Source: Ardenticatenaceae bacterium
Lineage (GTDB): Bacteria; Chloroflexota; Anaerolineae; Promineifilales; Promineifilaceae
Assembly: GCA_020634435.1 (NCBI GenBank)
Contig: JACKBS010000020.1
Coordinates: 1-64,000, forward strand
DNA length: 64,000 nt
Direction: 5' to 3'
Position numbers and translations under genes: made by a program. The notes below the pieces were generated by a model, which had not been told where the DNA came from, did not search any database, and saw only the letters and a list, made by a program, of their open reading frames with translations. Of this stretch, positions 50,177 through 58,856 are shown piece by piece. Numbering within the stretch: position 1 is the first letter of the stretch; the number at the start of each line of letters is the position of its first letter.

Positions 50177-50269
50177 GCCAAAACGAGTCGAGAGATTGGA
50201 CCAATTTCACCTGAGACAGGCTGCAAATGAAAACAAAATTGATCCAATCTGGCTACGCAAAGGAGGCAC

Positions 50270-51337
50270 ATGACAGAAACAATCACATTACCCGGCCTGA
50301 TCGACGTGCACACCCACCTGCGCGTGCCGGGTGGCGAACACAAAGAAGATTTCCGCACCGGAACGGCCGCTGCGCTGGCGGGCGGCATCACCATGATTTT
50401 GGGCATGCCCAACACCAGCCCACCGCTCAGCACCCCAGAGTCATTGGCCGCTGCCCGTGAGCAGGCCGCGCAAGATATTTTATGCGATGTGGGTCTTTTT
50501 GCCGGGGCCAGCCAGGAAGAAATTGACCGGCTGGACGAATGCGCGCCGCAGGCAGCCGCTCTCAAAATTTATCTCAACGACACCTTTGGTCCGCTGCGGG
50601 TGGATGATGTGCCCACGATGATGGCCTGCTTTGCCAGCTGGCCCCGTGACAAGATGATTGCCATACACGCCGAAAAACAAAGCGTGGCCGTGGGCATCGG
50701 CCTGGCGGCAGCATACGGCCGTCCGGTCCATTTTTGCCACATCAGCCGCCGCGAAGAAATTGAGCTGATTGCCCAGGCCAAAGCCGCCGGGCTGCCCGTG
50801 ACCTGTGAGGTGACGCCGCACCACCTCTTCCTCACCGAGGCGGACGCAGCCCAATTAGGGCCGCTGGGCGACATGCGCCCGCTGCTGGGCACGTCGTCCG
50901 ATGTGGCCGCACTGTGGGAACACATCAACGACACGGTGGACTGCATCGCCACGGATCATGCGCCGCACACGCTGGCCGAAAAGCAGTCGGCCACGCCACC
51001 ACCGGGAGTGATCGGCCTGGAAACATCGCTGCCGCTGCTGATGACGGCCGTTCAACAAAACCGCCTCACCCTAAACCGACTGATCGAACTAATGCACACC
51101 AATCCCCGCCGCATTTTTAATTTGCCAGAGCAGGTGGATACGGCCGTAACCGTCCAGCTCACCCCCAACACCATCACGAATGACATGGTGCAAAGCAAAT
51201 GCGGCTGGACGCCGTTTCACGGCACCGAGGTGCTGGCCAAAGTACAAAAAGTCGTCCTGCGCGGGGAAGTGGTGTTTGAAGACGGTCAAATTCTGGCCGA
51301 ATCGGGTAGTGGAAGGTTACTTGCCATAAACAAGTAA
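50270..51337 (+). CDS. pyrC: Dihydroorotase
   Basis: 355 residues of the CAD-like amidohydrolase type. Metal-binding LIDVHTHLRVPGGE (HxH), the Lys region AALKIYLNDTFG, PVHFCHISRREEI, and TDHAPHT (Asp) are all present. It cyclises carbamoyl aspartate to dihydroorotate. Short for the class but intact. AAAGGAGG precedes the ATG. Confidence 0.88.
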   Translation: MTETITLPGLIDVHTHLRVPGGEHKEDFRTGTAAALAGGITMILGMPNTSPPLSTPESLAAAREQAAQDILCDVGLFAGASQEEIDRLDECAPQAAALKIYLNDTFGPLRVDDVPTMMACFASWPRDKMIAIHAEKQSVAVGIGLAAAYGRPVHFCHISRREEIELIAQAKAAGLPVTCEVTPHHLFLTEADAAQLGPLGDMRPLLGTSSDVAALWEHINDTVDCIATDHAPHTLAEKQSATPPPGVIGLETSLPLLMTAVQQNRLTLNRLIELMHTNPRRIFNLPEQVDTAVTVQLTPNTITNDMVQSKCGWTPFHGTEVLAKVQKVVLRGEVVFEDGQILAESGSGRLLAINK

Positions 51338-51414
51338 TTACGTAATTGAGTAAGTAGGTAATTGGGCAACTGAGTTGCCTCGCCAATTTACCCAATCACT
51401 TAATTACTCAATAT
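51334..51414. repeat. Intergenic word-repeat hairpin (GTAATTGAGTAAGT family)
   Basis: Words ATTGAGTAAGT and GGTAATTGGG on the left; CCAATTTACCCAAT and TTAATTACTCAAT on the right. Inner GGCAACT/AGTTGCC forms a stem. Between pyrC and pyrB. Confidence 0.75.
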
Positions 51415-51446
51415 CAGTTAAAAACCGTATTGAGGAGAAATATAAA

Positions 51447-52442
51447 ATGCAAATAAAAACTTTAGAACCCTTATTTGATTTTGACGCCATGAACATCCCC
51501 ACGCTCAGCAGCAACGGGCTGACCGGGCACGACATTCTGTCCGTCTCCCAGTTTGACCGGGACAAGCTGTCCTACATTTTTGGCCGCGCCCGCGAAATGC
51601 GCGAGATGGTCGAGCGCGTCGGCGGCGTGGACTTGCTCAAGGGCAAAGTGCTTGCCTGCCTGTTCTATGAGCCAAGCACCCGCACCAGCTCCAGCTTCAT
51701 CGCGGCGATGGAACGGCTGGGCGGCAGCGTCATCCCGATTACCCAGGGCGTGAAGTTTAGCTCCATCAGCAAAGGCGAAACGCTGGCCGACACGATTCGC
51801 GTGCTGGAGCAGTACGCCGACGTAATTGTGCTGCGCCACCCGGAAATTGGCTCGGCGCGGGAAGCGGCGGAAGCGGCCAGCGTACCCGTCATCAATGCTG
51901 GTGATGGCCCCGGCGAGCATCCCACGCAGGCGCTGCTGGACCTGTTCACCATCCGCGAGGAGCTGGGCACGGTGGATGGCTTGAAGATTGCCATGGTAGG
52001 TGATTTGCGATACGGCCGTACCGTGCACTCCCTCACCAAGTTGCTGCTGCAATACAACGTCAGCCTGCGCTTTGTCGCCCCAGAAATCCTGCGCCTGCCG
52101 CTGAAGGTGATGAACGAGGTGATTGATTCCGGCCTCAACGTGCGTGAAACCCACGACGTGGCCGACGTCATCGAGAATGCCGATGTGCTCTACGTGACCC
52201 GTGTGCAAAAAGAGCGCTTCACCGATTTGGCCCAGTACGAAGAGGTGAAAAATTACTACGAAATCACCCCAGAAATCATGGCAATGGCCAAAAAGAAAAT
52301 GGTGGTGATGCACCCCCTGCCCCGCGTCGGCGAAATCCACGACACCGTGGATAGCGACCCGCGCGCAGCCTACTTCCGCCAAGTACGCAACGGCATGTAC
52401 ATCCGCATGGCGCTGCTGGCTGGTGTACTGGGCCGGGCTTAA
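51447..52442 (+). CDS. pyrB: Aspartate carbamoyltransferase catalytic chain
   Basis: 331 residues from the ATG at 51447 (GAGGAG upstream). Carbamoyl-phosphate motif EPSTRTSSSF, HPEIGSAREAA, the aspartate-loop equivalent PLPRVGEI, and GEHPTQALLDLFTI. It condenses carbamoyl phosphate and aspartate in pyrimidine synthesis. Length is typical. With pyrC it forms a two-gene operon; pyrI is not next to it. Confidence 0.95.
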   Translation: MQIKTLEPLFDFDAMNIPTLSSNGLTGHDILSVSQFDRDKLSYIFGRAREMREMVERVGGVDLLKGKVLACLFYEPSTRTSSSFIAAMERLGGSVIPITQGVKFSSISKGETLADTIRVLEQYADVIVLRHPEIGSAREAAEAASVPVINAGDGPGEHPTQALLDLFTIREELGTVDGLKIAMVGDLRYGRTVHSLTKLLLQYNVSLRFVAPEILRLPLKVMNEVIDSGLNVRETHDVADVIENADVLYVTRVQKERFTDLAQYEEVKNYYEITPEIMAMAKKKMVVMHPLPRVGEIHDTVDSDPRAAYFRQVRNGMYIRMALLAGVLGRA

Positions 52443-52453
52443 TCCCGTCATTC

Positions 52454-52485
52454 ATTTCCCCGGAAAGCCGAGTTTCCGGGGAAAT
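52454..52485. repeat. Intergenic word-repeat hairpin (TTTCCCCGGAAA family)
   Basis: ATTTCCCCGGAAA and TTTCCGGGGAAAT, 13 bp perfect, six-base loop. Third copy of this family in the window. Confidence 0.85.
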
Positions 52486-52618
52486 TTACAGCGGCTACGT
52501 ACCAAACTGCATAGCTGGCATGTTAAGCAAAATACATATTCGCGCGGGAAAAAGAGGTATTCTAAGAACAGTTAAGTACATATCCCCTTTCCTTCTTCTC
52601 CTCTTCTTCTCTTCCGCG

Positions 52619-52644
52619 ACAAGGCCCCCGTAAGGGGGTCTTGT
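52619..52644 (+). terminator. Terminator after pyrB
   Basis: ACAAGGCCCCC, GTAA loop, GGGGGTCTTGT (one G-T pair), followed by a T-rich stretch. Confidence 0.8.
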
Positions 52645-52690
52645 TGTTTCTGTTGATTTTGTTCAACCCTCCGGTATAGTTTGCAAATTT

Positions 52691-52771
52691 AACGCAAAGG
52701 CGCAAAGACGCAGAGAGATAAAAAGCTCTCTGTGCAACTCTGTGTCTTCTCTGCGCAGCTCTGTGTTCCTT
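52691..52771. repeat. Intergenic word-repeat stretch (CGCAAAGGCGCAAAGACGCAG family)
   Basis: CGCAAAGGCGCAAAGACGC and AGAGAG on the left, CTCTCTGTGC, CTGTGTCTTCTCTGCGC and CTCTGTGTTC on the right. I recall this word from other phyla, unverified. Confidence 0.75.
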
Positions 52772-52795
52772 TTCTAACAAACCTGGGAAGGCGTT

Positions 52796-53599
52796 ATGAC
52801 GAACATCACAATTAGACCCATTACCGATGCAGCGGGCTGTACGGCCGTTGAACAACTGCAAATCGACGCCTGGCAAATGGACGACAACCTGGAAGTCGTG
52901 CCGGGGCACATGCTGCTGACCTTTTACAAAAACGGCGGCGTGCTGCTGGGGGCATATGCGGGGGAACGGCTGGTAGGGTTTGTGACCGGCTTTGTGGGGT
53001 TGATGGGTAACGGCCGTTTCAAACACGCCTCGCACATGATGGGCCTTCATCCCGATTTCCAAGGGCAGGGCATCGGCACCCGGCTCAAGCTGGCCCAGCG
53101 GCAGGTGGTGCAGCAGCAGGGGCTGGACCTGATCACCTGGACCTATGATCCGCTGGAGACGGCCAACGCCCGGCTCAACATCCGCAAGCTGGGCGCGGTG
53201 TGCCGCACCTACATCCCCAACCTCTACGGCGAGATTGTGGGCATCAACGCCGGGCTGCCCAGCGACCGCTTCCAGGTAGAGTGGCACATCAACAGCGCCC
53301 ACGTAGCGAATCGGTTAACGGGGCAGGATAAGGGGGGGACGGCCGTACCCAATCATCTCATTTTGAATGTAATGGGGGAAAACGGCCGTCCGCCCGACAC
53401 AACCAAATCCCCCAGCGAAGCCAGTCATTTTGTACAGGTTCCCCACAATTTCCAGGCCGTCAAAACCCGTGACTTGCCGCTGGCCCTTGCCTGGCGGCTA
53501 CATACCCGCCAGCTCTTCACTGACCTCTTCGCCCAAAACTACACTGTTACCAACTTTGTGTTTCAAGACAACAAAGTATATTACTTTGTACAAGTTTAA
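52796..53599 (+). CDS. GNAT-family N-acetyltransferase
   Basis: 267 residues. The acetyl-CoA motif A is HMMGLHPDFQGQGIGTRLKLAQR (Q/RxxGxG pattern). Flanking elements: VLLGAYAGERLVGFVTGFVG before it and WTYDPLETANARLNIRKLGA after it. Longer than simple GNATs, with a C-terminal extension of about 90 residues (LPLALAWRLHTRQL). Resembles the COG3375-type predicted acetyltransferases. Three HIP palindromes in it. Substrate unknown. Confidence 0.8.
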   Translation: MTNITIRPITDAAGCTAVEQLQIDAWQMDDNLEVVPGHMLLTFYKNGGVLLGAYAGERLVGFVTGFVGLMGNGRFKHASHMMGLHPDFQGQGIGTRLKLAQRQVVQQQGLDLITWTYDPLETANARLNIRKLGAVCRTYIPNLYGEIVGINAGLPSDRFQVEWHINSAHVANRLTGQDKGGTAVPNHLILNVMGENGRPPDTTKSPSEASHFVQVPHNFQAVKTRDLPLALAWRLHTRQLFTDLFAQNYTVTNFVFQDNKVYYFVQV

Positions 53600-53613
53600 T
53601 TAGTCATGAACTG

Positions 53614-56600
53614 CTAAGGGGTTAAAGCACACCTAAAACCTAAACTGTTATAGGTTTCCAATGGACTCGAATAAAAACGATAATCTGAACGAACACTAAT
53701 CCACGCATTATTAAACGCGCCACCCCGAAGAGCCTTCAAGGTTCCCGAACTTGGACCAAAAGGATTACTAAGAGAGGATATACTATAATAGTCAACCTGA
53801 TACCAATCGTTAACCCACTCATAAACATTTCCACTCATATCTAAGGCACCATAAATACTAACCCCCTGAGGGTAATTTCCAACACTAGTGGTATCTCCAA
53901 TACAATTTTGATACGAAGTCCCGTTATCAAATTGAGTATTAGCTTGTGAACAGTTAGGAAGACTATCCCCCCAAGGATACATACGCGTATCGCTTGAACC
54001 CCTTGATCCTTTTTCCCATTCGGCTTCTGTAGGTAAACGCTTTCCTGCCCACCCGCAGTAGTTTACTGCATCATACCAAGAAACATTTATAACTGGATAG
54101 GTAGAGTAAGCAGAGTTATTGTAATATGAAGCTCGCGTTGCAGAGGAGAAATTCGAAGGCGGGTTGCAAGTTCCGCTTGATACACACTGAGCATATTGAG
54201 AATTTGTCACTTCAGTAGCATCCAAATAATAAGAATTTAGAAATACGGTGTGTAGTGGTAATTCATTAGGTTGGCAAATTTCGCCTGGACTATTGCTATC
54301 ACAACCCATCTGGAACTCCCCGGCTGGTACGTATACCATCCCGCCTATGGGAGGCGGGGTTGTGCCACTCTGAAGCGTAAAATTAACGCCGCTGGCACTC
54401 GGCGGCAGGGTCCTTATTTGCACAGCAGGTGTAAAAGGGTAGCCACTGAGAGCGGGCACAACGGTGTATTTACCCTGTGAGGGAATAGCAATCGTGTAAT
54501 TGCCGTTACTGTCAGTTGCGGCACTGTAGTTTGCCGTTGCCTGCGTGGAACCCGCCTCCGTGAAGGCTACTATCCCTGCGCCAGACGTTACCCCACGTGT
54601 AACCAATGGCAGGTAGATTTCATAAGCATTGCCAAACGTATCGTGCAAGTACGCCGACGTCTGCCACCCCGCTGTATCTTCATCTAGCAAAATAAAGGTA
54701 TCGTCGTCCAGCAAAGTAATTGGCACAATGGTATAGGGACCATCAATGCCGCTAGCGCGAATCGCCTCTCCAGAAAAACGCATTGTTATCTGCTGCGTCC
54801 CAGGCGTTGCCACACTGACAATCTGGTTGGCCTGATCAATAAACTGTCCACCATTACCCGTTAGCATAGCGGAAAATGAGATGGTTCCCGCTTCTACCAC
54901 TTCAACGTTAGCCTCAAATTCCAGGTACTCATACAGTCCGTTTCCATCGGCGTCAATGGGACTGTCCCCATAGCCACCTTGCAGGCTGGCTATATTGGGA
55001 GCTACCGAAAAGACGGTGGCGGTCGTGCGCTTGAAGTCCAAACCACTGTGATTACCTTCTGCAATCACATCAACCACGTAGAACCCTGATTGATTAGTAT
55101 CCAGATACGTACCTGAATAAACACCATCAGACGCTACAGCATCGGGCGCTGCCCCATTGTCCAATAAACCGATGCTGGACTCACTGCCGTCCGGCTTAGT
55201 TACTGTGGCAGACAATGTAGCACCGGTCACCGACGTCCCGGCTGCGGTTACCGTTGTGGTCAGCACCACTGGTGTAGCCAAAGGCTGCACGTCTGGCGCA
55301 AATGCTTCGGCAACCAGCGTTGTCTCTGCGTTGGCACGCACCGTGTAAGTAATTGGATATGGAGAACTGACCGCGGACACAGAATAACTCCATGAACCAG
55401 TTACCGTATCGGTAATCACATAAGTTGACAGCCCACCATCCTCCGCTGCTAACTTTTCATACCCAATGTTGGCATCAGATTCCGCCACAACCGGTGTAAT
55501 CGGAGCACCATTTCCATCTACCAGCGTAAAATCCACGTCCCCACCTTCCCAAGTAACATAAAAGGTGCTCTGCGCATTCCAGTCCACCGAAAAAGTGTTC
55601 GTATCAGTTTCTCCAACTGCTAGCTCACCTGTTCCGAGCAAGATTGGTGGAACAAAGATAGACTCTCCATTCACCTTCATCTGTGCTGCTGCTGTTTGTG
55701 GACATTGTGTCCAGCTAGTTCCTAGAGAGTTTCTTATAGATATGTAATAAGTATTTGCAGGATTAACATATGAATCCACATCCCCCAAACCAAACCCATC
55801 GACAAACCCGTGCATATCATTATTCGTAATGACTGCAACACGCGGGTATTGAGATGAAAGGGAGGAGTTAATACCAAGTTCACGTGAACTACGAAGCGAA
55901 ACACCAATATCTCCAGGCGCTCCAGACCAGGGGGAGTAGATGGCCCGCCACCAGTCAGATACAGAGGACTGTGGCAAAAAGTCACCACCAATTAATCGGT
56001 AGCAAACGCCGTATGGTTGACCAGAGGCATGGTTATATGTATCCATGACGCTGTGGAATAATTGCGCAGACGAGAGGAAATCATTCAGATTGAACTGATT
56101 AAAAAAGTGTTTTCCTGCAATTACTACCGCACCTGGATATGCTTCCTCAGGTATCCGTGTCCCACCATGAGGTGATCCTAAGGTAAACAAGTTATCCACT
56201 GTGATACCTAATTGCCGATCAGTCTGATAGTAACCCGATTCGAGATAAAAACGGGCATTCAACCCACCATAGCTATGCCCAATGATGTCGAAATGACCAT
56301 TCCAGGAAGGGTTGGCCCCTTTAATCTCATAATATCTACTCCGAATAAAACTCTGTATATTCTGCCGATTTTGATCCTGGCTGTTGAGAGACGAGACACC
56401 AGTAACATAAAACAGGTTGCAACCTTCCACGTACCCATCTTGCGCCATCCATTGGGAAAGCTGGGCAAAACCCATTTCATCATCTGCCATGATATCTGGC
56501 CCGCCCCAACCATGAATGAGCAGCACAGGTTGTTTGCTCAAGTCACAGCCATATGCGGTAATTATGATACCCGGCACAGGGTTGCCACTGCTGTTAGTTA

Positions 56601-56754
56601 CGCGCCCGGAAATGGCGTAGGCTCCAGTGGGCGCAGCCGGTGCTTCCGGCAATAGAGCATCTACGGCAGTGGGTGCAGGCGCAGCAGAAGTCGCCAGCAG
56701 CATAAATATTGTCAGGAAGCTAAAAAAGAAAATGAATACTTTTGAACGCGACAT
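53614..56754 (-). CDS. Secreted alpha/beta hydrolase fused to an FGE-like domain
   Basis: 1046 residues from the ATG at 56754 (GAGGAGA upstream). Signal peptide SRSKVFIFFFSFLTIFMLL, then a carboxypeptidase-regulatory/CNA-like fold (YAISGRVTNSSGNPVPGIII), a lipase (LIHGWGGPD about residue 79; nucleophile GHSYGG Ser151), long beta-rich stretches, and a C-terminal formylglycine-generating-enzyme-type domain (MVYVPAGEFQMGCD; NVSWYDAVNYCGWAGKRLP; SGNVYEWVNDW; RGGAFNNA). The FGE catalytic Cys positions after RGG are replaced (FNNAWISVRS), so formylglycine formation is unlikely; it may be a structural lectin-like domain. No HIP palindrome in the whole 3.1 kb. Confidence 0.8.
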   Translation of the reverse strand: MSRSKVFIFFFSFLTIFMLLATSAAPAPTAVDALLPEAPAAPTGAYAISGRVTNSSGNPVPGIIITAYGCDLSKQPVLLIHGWGGPDIMADDEMGFAQLSQWMAQDGYVEGCNLFYVTGVSSLNSQDQNRQNIQSFIRSRYYEIKGANPSWNGHFDIIGHSYGGLNARFYLESGYYQTDRQLGITVDNLFTLGSPHGGTRIPEEAYPGAVVIAGKHFFNQFNLNDFLSSAQLFHSVMDTYNHASGQPYGVCYRLIGGDFLPQSSVSDWWRAIYSPWSGAPGDIGVSLRSSRELGINSSLSSQYPRVAVITNNDMHGFVDGFGLGDVDSYVNPANTYYISIRNSLGTSWTQCPQTAAAQMKVNGESIFVPPILLGTGELAVGETDTNTFSVDWNAQSTFYVTWEGGDVDFTLVDGNGAPITPVVAESDANIGYEKLAAEDGGLSTYVITDTVTGSWSYSVSAVSSPYPITYTVRANAETTLVAEAFAPDVQPLATPVVLTTTVTAAGTSVTGATLSATVTKPDGSESSIGLLDNGAAPDAVASDGVYSGTYLDTNQSGFYVVDVIAEGNHSGLDFKRTTATVFSVAPNIASLQGGYGDSPIDADGNGLYEYLEFEANVEVVEAGTISFSAMLTGNGGQFIDQANQIVSVATPGTQQITMRFSGEAIRASGIDGPYTIVPITLLDDDTFILLDEDTAGWQTSAYLHDTFGNAYEIYLPLVTRGVTSGAGIVAFTEAGSTQATANYSAATDSNGNYTIAIPSQGKYTVVPALSGYPFTPAVQIRTLPPSASGVNFTLQSGTTPPPIGGMVYVPAGEFQMGCDSNSPGEICQPNELPLHTVFLNSYYLDATEVTNSQYAQCVSSGTCNPPSNFSSATRASYYNNSAYSTYPVINVSWYDAVNYCGWAGKRLPTEAEWEKGSRGSSDTRMYPWGDSLPNCSQANTQFDNGTSYQNCIGDTTSVGNYPQGVSIYGALDMSGNVYEWVNDWYQVDYYSISSLSNPFGPSSGTLKALRGGAFNNAWISVRSDYRFYSSPLETYNSLGFRCALTP

Positions 56755-56931
56755 TGAATTTTCTCCTCTTTTTAAAACCCTTGATTGTTTAACGAGTGAA
56801 CTTTTGGCACACAGCGTCATTATAAATTGCGCAAGGCTCTAATTCAATTGTTTTCAAGTAAACGTATCAAACTTCGGCTATACTTGGCGGGATGAAGCTA
56901 TGTCTACCAACCTACAGCCAAGAGGTGCCTC

Positions 56932-58014
56932 ATGCCTGACTTTCCCATTTTTGATGGCCACAACGATACGCTGCTCAATTTGCATCTAGAACATCGCGGC
57001 AACGGCCGTTCCTTCTTTGAACGCTCGGAAATTGGCCACATCGACCTGCCCCGCGCCCGCGAAGGCGGCCTGGCTGGCGGCTTTTTCGCCGTCTTCACCC
57101 CCAACCGCCGCCGCCCCGCCACCGAAAAAGAGAAAAAAGCCGACGCCAAAAACTTTAAGAAGACCAAAAAAGGGTACAAGGTGCCCCTGCCAGAGCCTAT
57201 CCGCCACAAAGATGCGCTAAGGTTCACAACGGCCGTTGCCACCCACCTCTTTGAGATCGAGAAAGCGTCTGAAGGCGAAGTCAAAATTGTGCGCACCACC
57301 AAAGAGCTGCGTAAGTGTCTGAAGGACGGCACCTTTGCCGCCATTTTCCACATCGAAGGGGCCGAAGCGATTGACACCAACTACGACGCCCTGCACATTC
57401 TGCACGCCGCCGGGCTGCGCTCGCTAGGATTGGTCTGGAGCCGCCCCAACAAGTTCGGCTACGGCGTCCCGTTCAGCTTCCCCAAGTCGCCCGACATCGG
57501 CCCCGGCCTCACCAAAGCGGGCAAAGGGCTGGTGCGTACCTGCAACGAACTCAAGGTGATGATCGATCTGTCCCACCTGAACGAAAAAGGGTTCTGGGAC
57601 GTGGCCAAAATTAGCGATGCGCCGCTGGTGGCCACCCACTCCAACGCCCACGCCCTGGCCGCCTCGCCGCGCAACCTGACGGACAAGCAGCTAGACGCCA
57701 TTAAGGAGACGGGTGGCATGGTGGGGATTAACTTTCACGTGGGATTTTTGCGGGAAGACGGCCGTTTCAAAGAACCCACCTCTCTCAGCGAAATTGTGCG
57801 CCACCTTGTCTACATTGCCGACCGGATCGGCATTGATCACGTTGGGTTTGGCTCTGACTTTGACGGCGCCACCATGCCCAACGACCTGGGCGATGTCACT
57901 GGGCTGCCCAAGATCATCCAGGCGCTTCAAGAGCATGGGTTTGACAAAGCCGCCCTTAAAAAAGTATCCCATGAGAATTGGGTGCGTGTGCTACAGCAGA
58001 CCTGGGGAGAATGA
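56932..58014 (+). CDS. Membrane dipeptidase (M19, renal dipeptidase-like)
   Basis: 360 residues. Metal ligands in FDGHNDTLLNL, EGAEAID (Glu), ATHSNAHALAASPRNLTD and the late VGFGSDFDGATMP, as in M19. It hydrolyses dipeptides or beta-lactam-like amides; cytosolic (no signal). AGAGGTG precedes the ATG. Divergent from the fusion gene. Confidence 0.9.
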   Translation: MPDFPIFDGHNDTLLNLHLEHRGNGRSFFERSEIGHIDLPRAREGGLAGGFFAVFTPNRRRPATEKEKKADAKNFKKTKKGYKVPLPEPIRHKDALRFTTAVATHLFEIEKASEGEVKIVRTTKELRKCLKDGTFAAIFHIEGAEAIDTNYDALHILHAAGLRSLGLVWSRPNKFGYGVPFSFPKSPDIGPGLTKAGKGLVRTCNELKVMIDLSHLNEKGFWDVAKISDAPLVATHSNAHALAASPRNLTDKQLDAIKETGGMVGINFHVGFLREDGRFKEPTSLSEIVRHLVYIADRIGIDHVGFGSDFDGATMPNDLGDVTGLPKIIQALQEHGFDKAALKKVSHENWVRVLQQTWGE

Positions 58015-58109
58015 TAGAGGACCGGGTTACAAAAGTCGTGGGTTCTTTTGTTATCTTTTTCTTTATGCTAGAATGCTCACAGTCAAATTTTGGCCAATAA
58101 GGTGACTTC

Positions 58110-58619
58110 ATGCATCAATCAACCAGTGCCATTCTTTCTGTAACCGATATTTTCGATACGTTTACCGAAACACAATTACAGTTAGTGGCGGCACTCTGCG
58201 AAACCAATACCTACCAGACCGGTGACATTTTGCTCAGAGAAAATGATCAGTCTACCGATCTGTACGTAATTGCTCGTGGCGGCGTTGAGGTGCTCATGAA
58301 CCCCACGTTTGTGAGCGATGCGGTAACCGAGGGTGAAATGGTGGTGCTGACGGAACTACGCCAGGGACAGGTCTTTGGCGAAGTGGCCCTGGTAGATCAG
58401 GGAATGCGTTCCGCCACCATCCGCGTGAGCCAGGCCAACACCATGCTGCTGCGCATCGCCCGCGGTCGCCTGATGCAGCTGTGCGATACCTATCCAGAAC
58501 TTGGCTATAAATTGATGAAAAACCTGGCCGCTGATCTGGCCTTCAAAATTCGCAATACCGATCTAACCATTCGCCAGTACCAATTGATGTTGTCTCAGTC
58601 CAAGATAGATGCATCATAG
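58110..58619 (+). CDS. Cyclic nucleotide-binding domain protein without output domain
   Basis: 169 residues: one cNMP-binding jelly roll with the phosphate-binding cassette VFGEVALVDQGMRSATI (FGExAL..R.AT type) and a helical C-terminus (LGYKLMKNLAADLAFKIRNT). No helix-turn-helix follows. Possibly a ligand sensor that acts on a partner protein; it could also be a CRP relative that has lost the DNA-binding domain. AAGGTGA precedes the ATG. Confidence 0.8.
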   Translation: MHQSTSAILSVTDIFDTFTETQLQLVAALCETNTYQTGDILLRENDQSTDLYVIARGGVEVLMNPTFVSDAVTEGEMVVLTELRQGQVFGEVALVDQGMRSATIRVSQANTMLLRIARGRLMQLCDTYPELGYKLMKNLAADLAFKIRNTDLTIRQYQLMLSQSKIDAS

Positions 58620-58856
58620 GCATTGGAAAAGAAACCAGAGTCGTCACACCCAATGCAGTGCCCAACACCTTCGACCGATTTACTGACCCGAGCAGATTTT
58701 TCTTCAATCGTGGTAGCATCAAGGAAACGGCCGCTGCGCAGATCGCCTTCAGGTTGATAGCTCCGGGAGCCTGTCACCCCTAATCGAAACCTGGCGGATC
58801 ACTGCACCAAACATTTCTACCAATTCAGCTGTTCCAGGGTGGTTTGTAGTAACAAC

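Larger units (their letters stand above)
49949..50269. other. Leader region of pyrC-pyrB (possible attenuator)
   Basis: Contents in order: the hairpin at 49951-49991, a putative promoter (50009-50037), an inverted repeat pair TTAGGCA/TGCCTGAA around 50056-50086, the terminator (50145-50176), and an inverted pair AGATTGGACCAATTT (about 50193-50207) with AAATTGATCCAATCT (about 50237-50251) just before the pyrC ribosome-binding site. No riboswitch that I can name. Confidence 0.55.
52486..52795. other. Gap between pyrB and the GNAT gene
   Basis: Holds the terminator at 52619-52644 and the repeat at 52691-52771. A pyrimidine-rich tract lies at about 52580-52610. No gene. Confidence 0.6.

Noticed and set aside
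50186..50200. PyrR-binding loop in the pyr leader
   Set aside because: AGTCGAGAGATTGG is only loosely similar to the known consensus, and it lies after the terminator rather than in the antiterminator region.
58620..58856. Possible small gene between the cNMP protein and the cinA-like gene
   Set aside because: Frames on both strands are short and without ribosome-binding sites or recognisable residues; it may be decayed sequence.
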